This document shows positions 22,714 to 34,258 of a stretch of 64,000 nucleotides of DNA, piece by piece. The position numbers were made by a program, and so were the translations under genes. How positions within the stretch are numbered: position 1 is the first letter of the stretch; each line of letters starts with the position of its first letter. Location: NCBI GenBank assembly GCA_028023455.1, contig JAQFVV010006200.1, positions 2,036,738-2,100,737 of the forward strand, in the 5' to 3' direction. Source of the DNA: Epiperipatus broadwayi. Taxonomy: Eukaryota; Onychophora; Udeonychophora; Euonychophora; Peripatidae. The notes beneath the pieces are model-generated. The model saw only the letters and a list, made by a program, of their open reading frames with translations. It searched no databases and was not told the origin of the DNA.

Positions 22714-23062
22714 GTGGTTTAGTGCAGTTTGTAGAATATCCGGCTTGGGATTGGGAAGGTCCCAGGATCAATTCTGTTTCTCTCAGGTCTGGCACTGAAA
22801 CTTTTTATGAACTCCCAAGCAATAAAGGCATATCTTTATTCTGTGCATTTTGACGCAGTTGGTAGAGTATCCGATTTGGGATCGGGAAGTCCCAAACTTC
22901 TGGCACGTGAATTTTTTGTGAATTCCCAAGCAATAAAGCCATTAACACATTTTACCCTGTATGATTTAACACAGTTGGTAGAGCATCTGACTTGAGATCA
23001 ATTCTGTGCTCGCAGGGTCTGACACTCAAACTTCTTACGAACTCCAAGCAAGAAAGCCATAC
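22714..23062 (+). repeat. Three tandem tRNA-derived units
   Basis: Units start near 22,714, 22,844 and 22,961. Each has a tRNA A-box region (CAGTTGGTAGAG in units 2 and 3), an anticodon-loop-like TTTGGGAT or related sequence in units 1 and 2 that suggests a tRNA-Pro origin, then a shared tail (ACTCCCAAGCAATAAAG) that tRNAs lack. The third ends in a T run. The B box is decayed in all. These are SINE-like tandem copies, not functional tRNA genes. Confidence 0.65.
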
Positions 23063-23074
23063 GCTTTTTTTTTT

Positions 23075-23913
23075 CATTAAAAATGACAAAATCAAACATT
23101 GAATAAAACATACTTACTGTTGCAGAAATTAAGTAATCTCATAATATTTCCTTGCAATGATTCCATTGCTTTTCTTTGCCAAATTTTAATGGAAGCAGTT
23201 TTCGAATTAAATCTATAAACTTCAATTTTTGAATTCTCTTTCCAAAATATATTCTAATTTTTATAAATAATCTATAGTTCTTCATAATCTCCATTTTTCT
23301 TTACAAATTTTGCTTTATTTCACTGAATTCACATTTATAAATAAATATCACCTTTTATTTTGTTTTTGACTGTTTTTATTTGATCATAATCAAGATACAT
23401 AAAATATGTCGAAATGAAATAATTGTATATCAATTTAACTAATTTTACTTAAAATATAGATAGGAATTGAAAAATAGATTTATTCAACTTTAAAATTTTA
23501 AATTAAAAGAATAGGAAGGTTATAAATATGAGGGTTATATTTAATATATATATATATATAAAAATATTGATTTTTTTTTACATTTTTAGGTAATTTCATA
23601 TTGATGTATGAAATGAAATAAAATTTATAAAAAAAATGAACATTATGAAGTATATAAATTGTTATAGGAAGTTATGCTGACAAATACTATGCTTACGTGT
23701 TGTGACAGTAGTTCAAAAATTTCATAATAGTCTGTATGGTAATCTATTCCATATCTCATATGAATTATATATTGAAATGGTATATTTCTTGCATACTATA
23801 CATTTCACCTATTTTACTCTATAACTTCATCCATGCTAGCTTTGAACTCCCTCTGAGTACATATATATAAGCATAAACATAGTTATGTATGTATCAACAC
23901 ACATACATATTAA
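23075..23913. other. AT-rich sequence, nothing recognised
   Basis: Contains a TA run near 23,540; no other feature. Confidence 0.5.
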
Positions 23914-24145
23914 ACAGGCAAAACTCTTCATACAGTAGTGTCACCCTGTGCCAACGAGAGCAATCAATGGATGCCTGAAGGCTTGTGCATAAAATTCCCA
24001 TCTAGTGCCTACTGGCATCCATTGATTACTCTGGTTGGCACAGGGTGGCACTATTTTATTGAGAGTTTTGCCTGTTTAATAACAGTTATGTTCTATCATA
24101 AGAGATGGTGATCATGTGATGTTTAATGGTTTAACACACATACAT
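23914..24145. repeat. Family B short fold-back, hammerhead deleted
   Basis: Only the outer parts of two inverted family B monomers remain. GGCAAAACTC at the left faces GAGTTTTGCC at the right, and the axis falls in the GCCTACTGGCATCC region near 24,010. Confidence 0.8.
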
Positions 24146-24277
24146 ATGTGAGTAAAAGACTATAATGTTATTGGCTTATATGTATATTACAGTGTGTCGC
24201 ATATTTACAACTCAGATCTTTTAAAATTATAGATTTAATTATTAAAAAAAAGTCAATTTATCAGTTTTGCGTTAAGA

Positions 24278-24279
24278 AT

Positions 24280-24309
<30 letters not shown>
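24278..24309. repeat. AC dinucleotide microsatellite
   Basis: About 15 AC units. Confidence 0.95.
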
Positions 24310-24315
<6 letters not shown>

Positions 24316-24616
24316 AAATCCACATAGTACCATGATACATATACATCCGAATGTTATTGTAAAGATTTGCTAAATTTCTAAATTTAAATTAAATGTAGTA
24401 AATAAAAAATTGTGCCATTTGCACCTGTTTTAAATAGCAGGAAGGCTAAGCCTAAATCTATATTTTTACAACAATATTGTCTAAATGTAACTTAGTCAAT
24501 AACAAAATGTGTTAAACCGGCACTACTCCAGATTCCTTTGGGAATCAAGGTAGCTAAGTCAAGCTAAAATTATTTGACTTAAAATTTTAAACAATAGTTA
24601 AGTCAATTTTACAAAT

Positions 24617-24870
24617 TAGATTGTCTATCTTAATATATATCTGAGCACTTATAGTATATATGTGTGGGAGATGATAATCTGGACCAACTGATGATTGCTG
24701 GTTTAGCATGAAATACGTATATTGGTGATTATTTATCTTTTCAGCATATATGTGCTTGAGTGTATCAGTGATATTAGATAGAGTGGAGAGTGATGGTCAT
24801 CTGAAAGTCTGTGCTCATATAACCTATATTACATATATAGACACACAGGTATATAATAAGCCTGTTTTCA
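24617..24870 (+). repeat. Family A partial monomer, copy A4
   Basis: Single plus-strand copy covering the hammerhead and the downstream tail; no inverted partner next to it. Confidence 0.8.
24673..24733 (+). ncRNA. Hammerhead ribozyme motif, family A
   Basis: ATAATC at the 5' side pairs perfectly with GATTAT at the 3' side, with the bulge and CCAA/TTGG inside it. CTGATGA (24,688-24,694), stem II TGCT/AGCA and GAAA are intact. One of the best-preserved copies. Confidence 0.7.
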
Positions 24871-24879
24871 GTTATTAAA

Positions 24880-26865
24880 TTGAAATTGACATTGTAAACA
24901 AGTACTAATGCATTCATCCTGCTGTGAATCCAGCTTGTGAAAAATAATATAGGATTTTAAAATTAATATAAATAGAATATATTTTGACACTCAAAGGTTG
25001 ATTCTGTAAATTATATGCATATTGCCACCAGAATCCATGCCTGATTGAATTTTAAAATGATCAAGCAGGAAGGCCATTGATTTGCATTTTCCTGCAGGAG
25101 AGCAGTCATCTCCAACCCCATCCTACATTGCTGCAATGGCATGAGACTATCATCACAGGGATGGAAAGTCTCCAGACATAGCGTGCTGTTGAAAGAAGAC
25201 ACCATAATCAAGCAACCTATCCAGAAATGAGTGCCATAATGCCTACCTTCAAGTGCCTGAAGTCCAAGTTGCAGAAGAAAATTGGTAATATTTTTTTCAT
25301 AAACTGCAGAGCTCTTGAATTAATCTTTAATCTGTAAATTAAATATTTTTATCTAGCTTATGTAAATTAATGAATGTTCATTCTTGGTTATTAATTCTCT
25401 TTAAATTAAACAATTTCTAAAATTAAAACTGTAAAATTTGCTGAATCTTATAATGTAATTTCATTTCTTTAATCTTCAATAACTGTACTCAGTATTTAAA
25501 TTCTTTAAAACTGTAGTCATGCCTATAATTATTGTCTCAATTATTTTATTTCCATTTTAATATATGTTATGATATGCCAATATTTCTAGGTGGCAAATAT
25601 TTTATTGTAATAAACTTTTAAGGAGAGGTCATTATTAAAATCGCTGTCTAAATATTTAAGAATGCTACTTAGCAGAGTAAATTGCTGCTTTGAAATCCTA
25701 TTATGATAGATAACAACTGATCACTACACTCTTATTGTTATCATTATGTTATTGATATTATAGTTTATTAAGGCTTGCATAATAAGTTATTAAACTTACG
25801 ATTTATCTGTTGGTATATTGTTAATGTTGTTAAGACCATTAAATATACTCTCTCCTACCTAACTTAATTGCAATTATATGTGTATACAGATTCAGTGTAT
25901 TAACTAGATTAATAATTTAGTTAGCCTTTTTACTTGGCATGATTATTATGCTAGTCTAGGAACTGGATTAAGTTAGTTGAGCAGATGTGTCTTTACTAAG
26001 CACCCATTGAGGCATTAACATCTTTCTAGGTCAATGCCAGGTCTTTCTGGTGGGTTAGCAATGGCAACTGCTCCTGTCCACACAGTTCAGCTGGCTCTCT
26101 TTTAGAACTGGAACATGAGGGCCCAGACCATGTTAATAGCCTATCTGATTTCCCTGAACTATTATATTCTTATTATATTAGCAAGCCATTTTGTCTTAGA
26201 GCACAGAGTGTTTGATCCGGAAACCCGTAAACAATTACTCACTTAGCCAAACCTTAATTTTAATATTTTATTAGTGCCATAGTCTATAGATGTGACCCTA
26301 AAAGTATCCAGTTCTTCTCCTCCTCATTATTAATGCTTCATCATTAGTCTGAACCTCTAATATAAGTTACCAGGTTGAATCTGTATATTGAGGTTATTTA
26401 ATTGCTCATTTGTGAATGTATTATTGCAATGAGCTTAAATAACCGTATATATTAATCATCCTGGCTAGAGTTTTAGCTTATAACTTTGGCAAACCAAATA
26501 AAGAACAGTTTGACATATTAGAGTATAATAGATATAATTTGTTAACTGCAAACACTTATATAAATTAAATTAAAATGTTAAAGATGAGACTGCTATATTA
26601 AAATAATCTCATCATTTCTGTAGCACCTGTTGCATTAATTATATATATATATCATAACACTAAGTAATTAATGTTCTTTTGTTTTTCTTGAATTATTTAA
26701 TTATTTATTTTAATAAACATATATAAAATATAAATTGTTTCATGCCTTTTTACTCACAATCCAACTATAGATTACCCAAATTCCAGTATTTATAGTTATA
26801 ATATGCATTTTTTTTAGTTAAGTCTTAATGTGTTAAGTAGTTTATTTAGCTTTTAACTATATTTA
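24880..26865. other. Unassigned; two patches of more balanced base composition
   Basis: Patches at about 25,010-25,285 and 26,000-26,240 are visibly richer in G and C than the surroundings. A 66-codon reverse frame (25,211-25,011) covers the first, but no family is recognised and no splice pattern is convincing. The rest is plain AT-rich DNA. Confidence 0.35.
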
Positions 26866-26982
26866 AAATTAAAACAGACAAAACTCTCCATACAGTAGTG
26901 CCTCTCAGTACCAACCAGAGTAATCAATGGATGCCAGAAGGCTTGTGCATAAAATCCCTATCTAGTGCCTACTCATCCAATA

Positions 26983-27024
26983 TCCCCAGACTAGTTTTTG
27001 GCTTGTGGCTTTCATCAGTGAGGA
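26983..27024 (-). ncRNA. Hammerhead motif, family B
   Basis: Stem I 5' strand TCCTCA (27,024-27,019), CTGATGA (27,018-27,012), stem II, AAAAC in place of GAAAC, TAGTC, and stem I 3' strand TGGGGA (26,988-26,983). All six stem I positions pair, one as a G-U wobble. Confidence 0.55.
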
Positions 27025-27438
27025 GCTTTGGATCTGAGAGCACTGCACCTAGATCTCAGGATCTAATGCAACCATCCAGTAGCTGCCTTTTATCTCTACT
27101 TAACTACAAAACTATGAGAATAAAATTGAAAATGCAATAATATTTTCAATCTAATATCAATAGCTTATATAGTCATATGAGTCTGAACTCAGTTCAGTAC
27201 CCATACATTTTGGTGTCTTTGGCTCTTTAACAACCATAACCACCACTATCTTATTAGCCAGGGTTGGTGTTAAACCACTAAACATCACATGATCACTATT
27301 TCTTATGCTAGCACATTACTGTTATTAAAACAGGCAAAACTCTCCATACAGTACTGCCTCTCAGTGTTAACCAGAGTAATCAATGGATTCCAGAAGGTTT
27401 GTGCATAAAATCCCTATATAGTGCCTACTCATTCAATA

Positions 27439-27480
27439 TCCCCAGACTAGTTTCTGTCTTTTGACCTTTGTCAGTGAGGA
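27439..27480 (-). ncRNA. Hammerhead motif, family B, core CTGACAA
   Basis: Stem I (TCCTCA with TGGGGA) and GAAAC plus GTC are intact. The core reads CTGACAA, the expected CpG-decay form of CTGACGA. Confidence 0.5.
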
Positions 27481-27836
27481 GCTTTGGATATGAGAGCACT
27501 GCTCCTAGATCTTAGGATCTAATGCAACCCTCCAGCAACCACCTTTTATCTCTACTTAACTACAAAACTATGAGAATAAAATTGAAAACACAATAATATT
27601 TTCAATCTAAACTCAGCTTAGATTGAAAATATTATTATTTTTTTCAGTTTTATTCTCATAGTTTTGTAGTTAAGTAGAGATAAAAGGTGGCCGCTGGAGG
27701 GTTGGCTTAGATTGAAAATATTATTGTGTTTTCAATTTTATTCTCATAGTTATGTAGTTAAGTAGAGATAAAAGGTGGCTGCTGGAGGGTTGCCTTAGAT
27801 CCTAAGATCTGGGTGCAGTGCTCTCAGATCCAAAAC

Positions 27837-27878
27837 TTTTCACTGACGAAGGCCACAAGCCAGAAACTAGTCTGGGGA
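27837..27878 (+). ncRNA. Hammerhead motif, family B, core CTGACGA
   Basis: CTGACGA (27,843-27,849) fits CUGAnGA. Stem II GGC/GCC, GAAAC, TAGTC and TGGGGA follow. The stem I 5' side is changed (TTTTCA) and pairs poorly. Confidence 0.55.
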
Positions 27879-28049
27879 TATTGGATGAGTAGGCACTAGA
27901 TAGGGATTTTATGCACAAGACTTCTGGCATTCGTTGATTACTCTGGTTGGCACTGAGAAGCACTACTGTATGGAGAGTTTTGCCTGTTTTAATAACAGGA
28001 ATATGCTAGCATAAGAAATAGTGATCATGTTATATTTAAAATTATTAAT

Positions 28050-28425
28050 TTTCCTCTGAGTCTCATATTTCGCCCTTTGCTCAGTCAGCTCACTGAAGAA
28101 ATTGAGACTAAGTGTAACCTCAGAAATGTCATTCATAATGTGTTAAGTCATGGAGTACTGGTAAGTGAGTTGAAGTTTGGTCAGATTTGAGGTCTCGCTA
28201 TCGCATCTTGATCAGCTTTGGTGTATTTTTTCTGGAGTGTGGATTTTATTACGTGAATGTACAAAACTGACCATTACAATATGAATACTATTTGTTTCAT
28301 ATTTATAAAATTGACAATGATAAGTTAATAAGAATTTATTCAAATATATTTTTTAACCATGTATATCTAAGAAATCCCTACATTATAAAATATGTTGTGA
28401 TCACAGTTTCATAAGCTTAAATAGT
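28050..28425. other. Unassigned spacer
   Basis: Nothing recognised; a slightly less AT-rich patch lies at about 28,060-28,260. Confidence 0.4.
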
Positions 28426-28429
28426 CTGT

Positions 28430-28780
28430 TAATAACAGTAGCAAACTCTCCCTACAGTAGTGCCACCAAGTGTAAGCCTTAGTAATCAATACTTGCCAGA
28501 AGTTTTGTGCATAAAATCCCAACTACTTATTCAATATCCCAGGCTAGTTTTTAGCTTATGGATTTCATCAGTGAGAAGCCTTGGATCTAGGTGCAGTGCT
28601 CTCAAATTCAGCACTCCTCACTGTTGAAAGCCACAAGCTAATAACTAATCTGAGGATATTGGAGGAGTAGAAACTAGATAGAGATTTTATGCATAAATAT
28701 TCATGCATCCTTTAATTACTAAGGTTTGCACTTGATGGCACTGCTGCATTGATGGTTTGCTACTGTTATTAACATAAAAT
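28430..28780. repeat. Family B old fold-back copy
   Basis: Minus half with a hammerhead-like segment at about 28,537-28,577 and plus half with one at 28,615-28,656. Both are more decayed (CTGTTGA, ATAAC, AATC in the plus half), though TCCTCA with TGAGGA still pairs. Confidence 0.75.
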
Positions 28781-28784
28781 ATGT

Positions 28785-29865
28785 AGAGTCCATATCTAAA
28801 TAAATTTTTGTATCATTTTTTATTACTGCATTTTTTTTTTAATTTCGATTTTTCTGTATAATGATGGGGAAAATGTTTTATTATTTTATTACTTTTTAAT
28901 AAATTTTATGTCACAAATATTTCATTTTAAAATATTTTGTTTTAATTTATAATTGATTTTTTTTTTCATATTGCTTATAACTTTATATAAATATGTGATT
29001 GTATTGACACACACCTATGATTACTTAGCATAAATCACAAGGAAAGATTTATAAAAGAAATAATCTAAAGTTTTTTAAAACACACAAAAAAAAAACATTG
29101 ATTTAATTTTTAAATAAATTAATATACTACTTTACAAATAAATATTTTTCTATAAAAAAATGCATTACTTCCTTTCTCTTTAATCTCAACTGTGTTTTTA
29201 GTAATTAAAAGAAGTGCTGCGTCATTAAACTTAGATATTTATTTAAATAGATGCTGAAATATTAATTTTTAACCTTTTTTTTATTTTACATATATAATGA
29301 AGTCACAATTTGGCTTTATCAATATACATTACTTCAATTATATGATAAATATAAAAAAAAGGTAAATAAACAAAAAATATTAAAATTCTTAAGTGTAATA
29401 AATTTTATATTTCAGAAAATTTAAGTTTTAACATAATATAATTTAACTGTGTGCAGTCATATTTATTAGTAATGTTTTTCAAGGTATATGGAAAGCACAA
29501 TATTTTAGTAGTGACTTTTTTTCGAAAAGTTTTTATTTGGTTCCATATTTTATGTAAAAAAAATGTTTTTCAAGTATAATGTTAAAAACTTTATGAAATT
29601 TAAGAAAACTCATAAATGATCCTTTTTAAGCAATAAAATAAAAGTTGCTGATTTATTATAGGAGGAGTGGGGTAAATTAACAAACATTTTTTTATTGCTC
29701 GTAACACTTAAAATTGAATTTAAAATTTATCCAAGATTTTAAAAAGGATAATTCCATATAGGGGTGATTATATAAATTCTGAAGTCTAAGGCAGTCTTAA
29801 AAACAGCAAAATAATTGGAAAAACCATGTTTTCAATAAAGAACTACTAGCATATATAAGCGATTT
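28785..29865. other. AT-rich sequence, nothing recognised
   Basis: No coding trace or shared repeat. Confidence 0.5.
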
Positions 29866-29869
29866 AACC

Positions 29870-30027
29870 CGCTGAAGAAGAAGCTGTCAGTAGTAACAAA
29901 AACAATTAAATTAAATTAATCTAGGCCTAGTACTTTCGAGGTTTTCCCTCATATTCGTGACCAAAATAAGTTATAAATCATTGCTATAATGTTACTAAAC
30001 AATAATGTATGCAAATGAGTATGCAAA
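29870..30027 (-). other. Probable PLE 3' non-coding region
   Basis: Lies just after the stop of the PLE frame. The minus strand contains GAGG/CCTC around loop GAAAA followed by GAAA (near 29,935-29,955), which looks like a hammerhead stem II and GAAA, but the CTGAnGA core is not recognisable. A perfect CTAGGCCTAG palindrome lies beside it. The plus strand has CTGAAGA near 29,872 without a good partner. Confidence 0.35.
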
Positions 30028-30606
30028 TTAATTTGTCCATTTTCTTGAAATAGCAAAACATGTGTCGCGTCTATTGATGGCATTGTTATCATTGATAATA
30101 AAACATGCCTCCCTGATCTTTCTTTTACAATTGTTGGCTTCAGAGCACACTATCTTGGGATTGTAGGGTTCAAACACATGACTGGCCTGCTTCTCATGTT
30201 CGAAAAATATTGAGAAGTTATCATTCTTTTTTGCTCTTCTATACGTATACATGTGTTGAGCAGCTCTATTATGGAAAGTGGCCTTGGTTTCCTCATAGTG
30301 TGTGGCACTGCATCCAACCTGAGGACATAAAATGCTGTATACAACCTGGGATGCCTGAGATGGATCCATTCTGTCCTTCAAATTATTAATCAGTCTGTTA
30401 GTATTAGGAGGAGTGCAGAAGCCAACTTTAAATTCACCAGCTAAAGTCTTTATAAACTGTTGCGATACTTTGGGGATGTAGGGAAGGGTGATTTGAGGTT
30501 TATCTTTAATTATGTGGTTAGTTATTGGTTTTTTGTAAAATTGATCTATTATGTTTCCATAAGAAGTGAAAAAGTTACTGAAGAAAAAGGATATTATCCA
30601 ATGCAT
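30028..30606 (-). CDS. Penelope-like element GIY-YIG endonuclease, 192 codons
   Basis: Open frame without stops, reading the C-terminal half of a PLE polyprotein. Residues 42-46 (PYIPK) and 65-79 (TPPNTNRLINNLKDR) match the linker after the PLE reverse transcriptase. VVY (88-90), the Cys pair C94 and C99, then HYEET (103-107, where YIG is expected), R114, and KRKIREA with the presumed catalytic Glu at 166 follow the order of the PLE GIY-YIG nuclease. The Gly of YIG is replaced, so activity is doubtful. The reverse transcriptase is missing upstream, so the copy is 5'-truncated; the Met at residue 1 lies in the unrelated-looking first 20 residues and may not be a true start. In the family the nuclease nicks target DNA for priming. 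Related remnants are at 2.8-3.2 and 46.8-47.7 kb. Confidence 0.85.
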   Translation of the reverse strand: MHWIISFFFSNFFTSYGNIIDQFYKKPITNHIIKDKPQITLPYIPKVSQQFIKTLAGEFKVGFCTPPNTNRLINNLKDRMDPSQASQVVYSILCPQVGCSATHYEETKATFHNRAAQHMYTYRRAKKNDNFSIFFEHEKQASHVFEPYNPKIVCSEANNCKRKIREACFIINDNNAINRRDTCFAISRKWTN

Positions 30607-30609
30607 ATT

Positions 30610-31390
30610 TAATTGTATATAAATTGGATAGATATAAAATAGGAAAAAAAAGGAATTGTAGATTTAAACTTATATATCTATTTTCATATCCAGTTTGAGT
30701 AATTTTTTTAAATATAAATTTGTTGATAAAAATATTAATAATTTATATACACAAATGAAAGATTGTTTGACTATTAAAAAAACAAATTCACTATTCTAAA
30801 GTAAAAAATTCAGTTTTATATTCAAAAACATAATTGCAGAAGGTTAGTTAACAAATCTGGAAATGAAAGTATAAATATTTTAAATTTTGCCTTTCGAAAT
30901 TTTCATTTTTGATAAAGGTTCTTGCAGTATGTGCGTGTACACGTGAAATCTCTATGCTACTTTTTTGTAATTTCTCTAATATTTACATTCTCAATATAAT
31001 GCAATATCTTAATTAAATTCTCTAATCTAACTGATAGTTTTAGTTTTACAATAGACTAATGATATTATAATATTATAATATGTATACAATGTAAATTATC
31101 TATGTATAAATTTATATATTATTATACCAATTAAATTATTAAATTTATTTAATGTGAAAACTTATATTATTTTAATTATACTTAAATATTTAAATTTTTA
31201 TTATATTAAATTTTAATCCATTTTTAAAACCTCAAATATAACTCATATACATTTATGCATCTTTTATATGTTTATTGTACTATTTTTAAATATATTATTA
31301 AAACTATTGTTAAAATCTTTTCCATATCCACTAAGTTTTAAGAATATATGTAAAAAAAACTATAAATACCCATTATAAATATATTATATG
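30610..31390. other. AT-rich sequence, nothing recognised
   Basis: No reverse transcriptase trace upstream of the PLE frame could be read. Confidence 0.5.
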
Positions 31391-31392
31391 TA

Positions 31393-32155
31393 AGTTTCAA
31401 ATAATTTTAATGATAAAAATAATAAAATATATATTAGTGCTTTTGATTACGTTGCTACAGTTGATAAGGATTATAAACTAATCGAAAGCGCTGGTATATA
31501 TTTTATTATATTTTACTGTTAAAATTATTTGGAACTTATATATATAATAAAATAAATTCTACAAGAGTATGTAGATAATTATTACAGTAATAAATTTTGA
31601 TATACAACAATATTTATTATTTTGCAAACCAGGATTTTGATAAGGTGTATCTTTGTCAAAACACAGCTATAATGAATATTAGAACTACATTAGCATATCT
31701 GCATGTGTATAAATGTACATTAAACTAGTCACTGATTATAATGGATTTGGATGTGTAAATTGACATAACAGTTGGCTATATCATTGGATTAAACAACCAG
31801 AGTTTGTTAAGAGGAATGCTATTGGAACACAGTTAACTCTAAGAACTCCATATATATAAGATCTAATAGTGTTCCTATACGCAAACACTGATCATTTAAT
31901 CCAGTGACATAGCCAACTGCTATGTCAATTTATACATGAAAATATGTATATCTATTATAATCAGTGACTATTTTAATGTATACATAAGAATATCTATTTG
32001 CTAATATTCACTTTAGTCATACATTGACAAAGATACACCTTATTGAAAGACTGACTTAACAAAATAATAAATATTGTTTCAAATTTATTACTATAATATT
32101 TGATAATTATCTACATACTCTTATAAAATTTATTTTATTATTTATATATAAACAT
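31393..32155. repeat. Fold-back repeat, family F (two nested inverted repeats)
   Basis: A small inverted repeat (31,393-31,447 with 31,484-31,539) is followed by a larger one with arms about 31,510-31,690 and 31,990-32,155 (AATATTTATTATTTTG faces CAAAATAATAAATATT). Both large arms carry a short hammerhead-like piece: stem II GATA/TATC, then AAAA on minus (31,659-31,635), and the TATT-GAAA form on plus (about 32,022-32,050). In the small loop, GATT/AATC is followed by GAAA (31,469-31,487). Confidence 0.65.
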
Positions 32156-32159
32156 TAAA

Positions 32160-32640
32160 AGCCTAAAACAAAAATGTACAGCCTATAAAATTCTATGCAA
32201 AAATAGAAGGAAAATTATCTAAGATTTATTTAGGTTAGTGAATAATTTCTTATGTCACACCAAACAAACACACAAAATTTTGCATTCAATATTAATATAG
32301 AGATAATTAGCATTTGAAAAGAAAATTTATTGTTCCTTTCATTACATAAGAATTTTATTTTGATAGTAAACTATATAAAATTCAGTTTCTTGAAAAGCAA
32401 ATAAAAAACTCCTTAACATCAAATATTTGTATGTATATAGGTGTAAAATATGTATACTTATAGTTAATTGGTAGTATTTTTTCTTTTCAATACTTGTTGT
32501 GATAATTGTTCCAACTTTACAGCAGGGTGCAATACTGAATTTTGGCAACATTTTTGAAAAAGATTTACACTAAAAATAAAAGTAAAAAATAATTTGATTA
32601 TCAGGAAAAAAGCAAACTTTCAAAACCTTATATAATATAT
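32160..32640. other. AT-rich spacer, nothing recognised
   Basis: No feature noticed. Confidence 0.5.
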
Positions 32641-32644
32641 AAAT

Positions 32645-33605
32645 AACCATTAAAAACCAGTCAACACCTAGACAGTCCCAATATAGATAACAATCAATAA
32701 TTTCAAACTGTTGTCATGGCAACCTCCTTTTAGCAATAAAGATGGAATCCACCTCCATTAATGATTTCATATATTTATAAAGACATCAAAGATTGCAACT
32801 TGACTACAGAGATTGAAATTATTGATTGGAAGAAGTTCAAATAAACCTTAAACAGGTAAATACCATATAACCTATTCTGAATGCAGACTAATAAATAATC
32901 AAATATAACATTAAAATTGCAATTATAATTTTCAAATTGCACCCAAAGTATTACTTAAATAGTAAATACATTGGTGGTCAAGAGGTCAGCGCGACTGCCT
33001 TGCACTTGCAGGCAGTTGCCCGGGTTGCGGGTTCACGTCCCGGCCAATGCTATGACACTTAAATAGTAAATGCAATAATGTTCAAGGCTAAATGGATTTA
33101 TAAGTAACCATTAGAAACCAGGCAGCACTCAGACAATCCCAATGTAGATAACAATAAAGAATTTCAAACTGTTGTCAAGGCGACCTCCTTTATGTTACTT
33201 ATAAACACATTTAGCCTTGAGCATTATTACATTTATTATTTAAGTAAGACTTTGGGTGCAATTTGAAAATTATAATTGCAATTTGTAATGTTATATTTGA
33301 CTATTTATTAGTCTGCATTCAGAACAGGTTATATTTACCTGTTTAAGGAGGTTTATTTAAACTTCTTGGTATCAATAATTTCAATCTCTGTAGTTAAGTT
33401 GAAATCTTTAGTAACTTTATAAATATGTGAGATCATTAATGCAGGTGGGATTCCATGTTTATTGCTAAAAGGAGGTTGCTTTGACAACAGTTTGAAATTC
33501 TTGGTTGTTATCTAAATTGGGTTTGTCTAAGTGTTGCTTGTTTTCTAATGGTAACTTATAGACCCATTTAGCTTTGAGCATTATTACACTTATTATTTAA
33601 ATACA
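32645..33605. repeat. Family G monomers, about 355 bp, tandem and inverted
   Basis: Minus-oriented monomers stand head to tail (blocks at about 32,648 and 33,107; 459 apart, or 355 after removing the 104-base SINE and duplicated target). They face plus-oriented monomers with a period of 356 (CATTTAGC near 33,209 and 33,565). This is the same architecture as families A and B, but no hammerhead was found. Confidence 0.75.
32971..33056 (+). mobile_element. tRNA-derived SINE with 18-bp target-site duplication
   Basis: Starts TTGGTGGTCAAGAGGTC (A-box region) and contains GGTTCACGTCCC (B box). It is flanked by ACTTAAATAGTAAATACA (32,953-32,970) and the same word with one change (33,057-33,074). 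It interrupts a family G monomer, so it is younger than that array. Confidence 0.9.
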
Positions 33606-34258
33606 TATAAGGCTTTAACCTTAATACTATGCACCTTGAGTGCTTAATTTTACCATGAGAGGGACCTCTACAAATATTAACACAAGATTATGACTTTATA
33701 AAGATGAGAGCCGCCATCTTATCTTCAACCTACTTTCTAATTACATAGGCAAATCTAAAGCATTTTGATTTGAGAGTGTGAAGCTATTAAGTTCTTCACT
33801 GATTAAGTCCACTACCTTGTTTAGAAATCAACATTCACAAAATCTTTTGGATTCACAGCAAGTTTATATTTAGATCTTATAATTAGAAATATTTTGAATC
33901 AATTTAAAGTTATAAGCATTAATTCTTATTAAGTGCATGGCCAGCACATAAATACATGTAAGTATTTAACCTTAATACTATGTACTTTGAGTGCTTAATT
34001 TTGCCATGAGAGGGACCTCTGCAAATCTTAACACAAGATTATGACTTTATAAAGATAAGAGCGGCCATCTTATCTTCAACCTACTTTCTAATTATATAGG
34101 CAAATCTAAAGCATTTTGATTTGAGAATGTGAAGTTATTAAGTTCTTCACTAATTAAGTCTACTATGTCATTTAGAAATCAACATTCACAAAATTTTTCG
34201 ATTCACAGCAAGTTAATATTTAAATCTTATAATTAGAAATATTTTGAATCAATTTAAA
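33606..34258 (+). repeat. Direct tandem duplication, period 351
   Basis: TTAACCTTAATACTATG begins at 33,615 and 33,966. About 290 bases of each unit align with few changes, including GAGAGGGACCTCT and ATCTTATCTTCAACC. Confidence 0.9.

Larger units (their letters stand above)
26873..28045. repeat. Family B composite array (tandem plus inverted)
   Basis: Two minus-strand monomers stand head to tail with a 456-bp period (AAACTCTCCA at 26,881 and 27,337). After an axis near 27,615 a plus-strand monomer follows to about 28,045. The plus half has an internal direct duplication of about 85 bases (27,627-27,709 and 27,710-27,795). The outer right end (GCATAAGAAATAGTGATCATG) mirrors the end found at about 27,285-27,310. 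Confidence 0.9.

Noticed and set aside
22714-23062. Functional tRNA genes
   Set aside because: B boxes are decayed, acceptor stems do not pair, and each unit has a non-tRNA tail.
31441-31500. Complete hammerhead in the loop of the small family F inverted repeat
   Set aside because: Stem II and GAAA fit, but the core is TTGATAA, an extra G intervenes, and the base after the expected U would be G, which does not allow cleavage. Kept only as a remnant.
32645-33605. Hammerhead in family G (TTGACAACAG followed by TTTGAAA)
   Set aside because: There is no room for a stem II hairpin between core and GAAA, so the resemblance is superficial.
33606-34258. CRISPR-like array
   Set aside because: Only two long direct copies with no short repeats and spacers; eukaryotic context.
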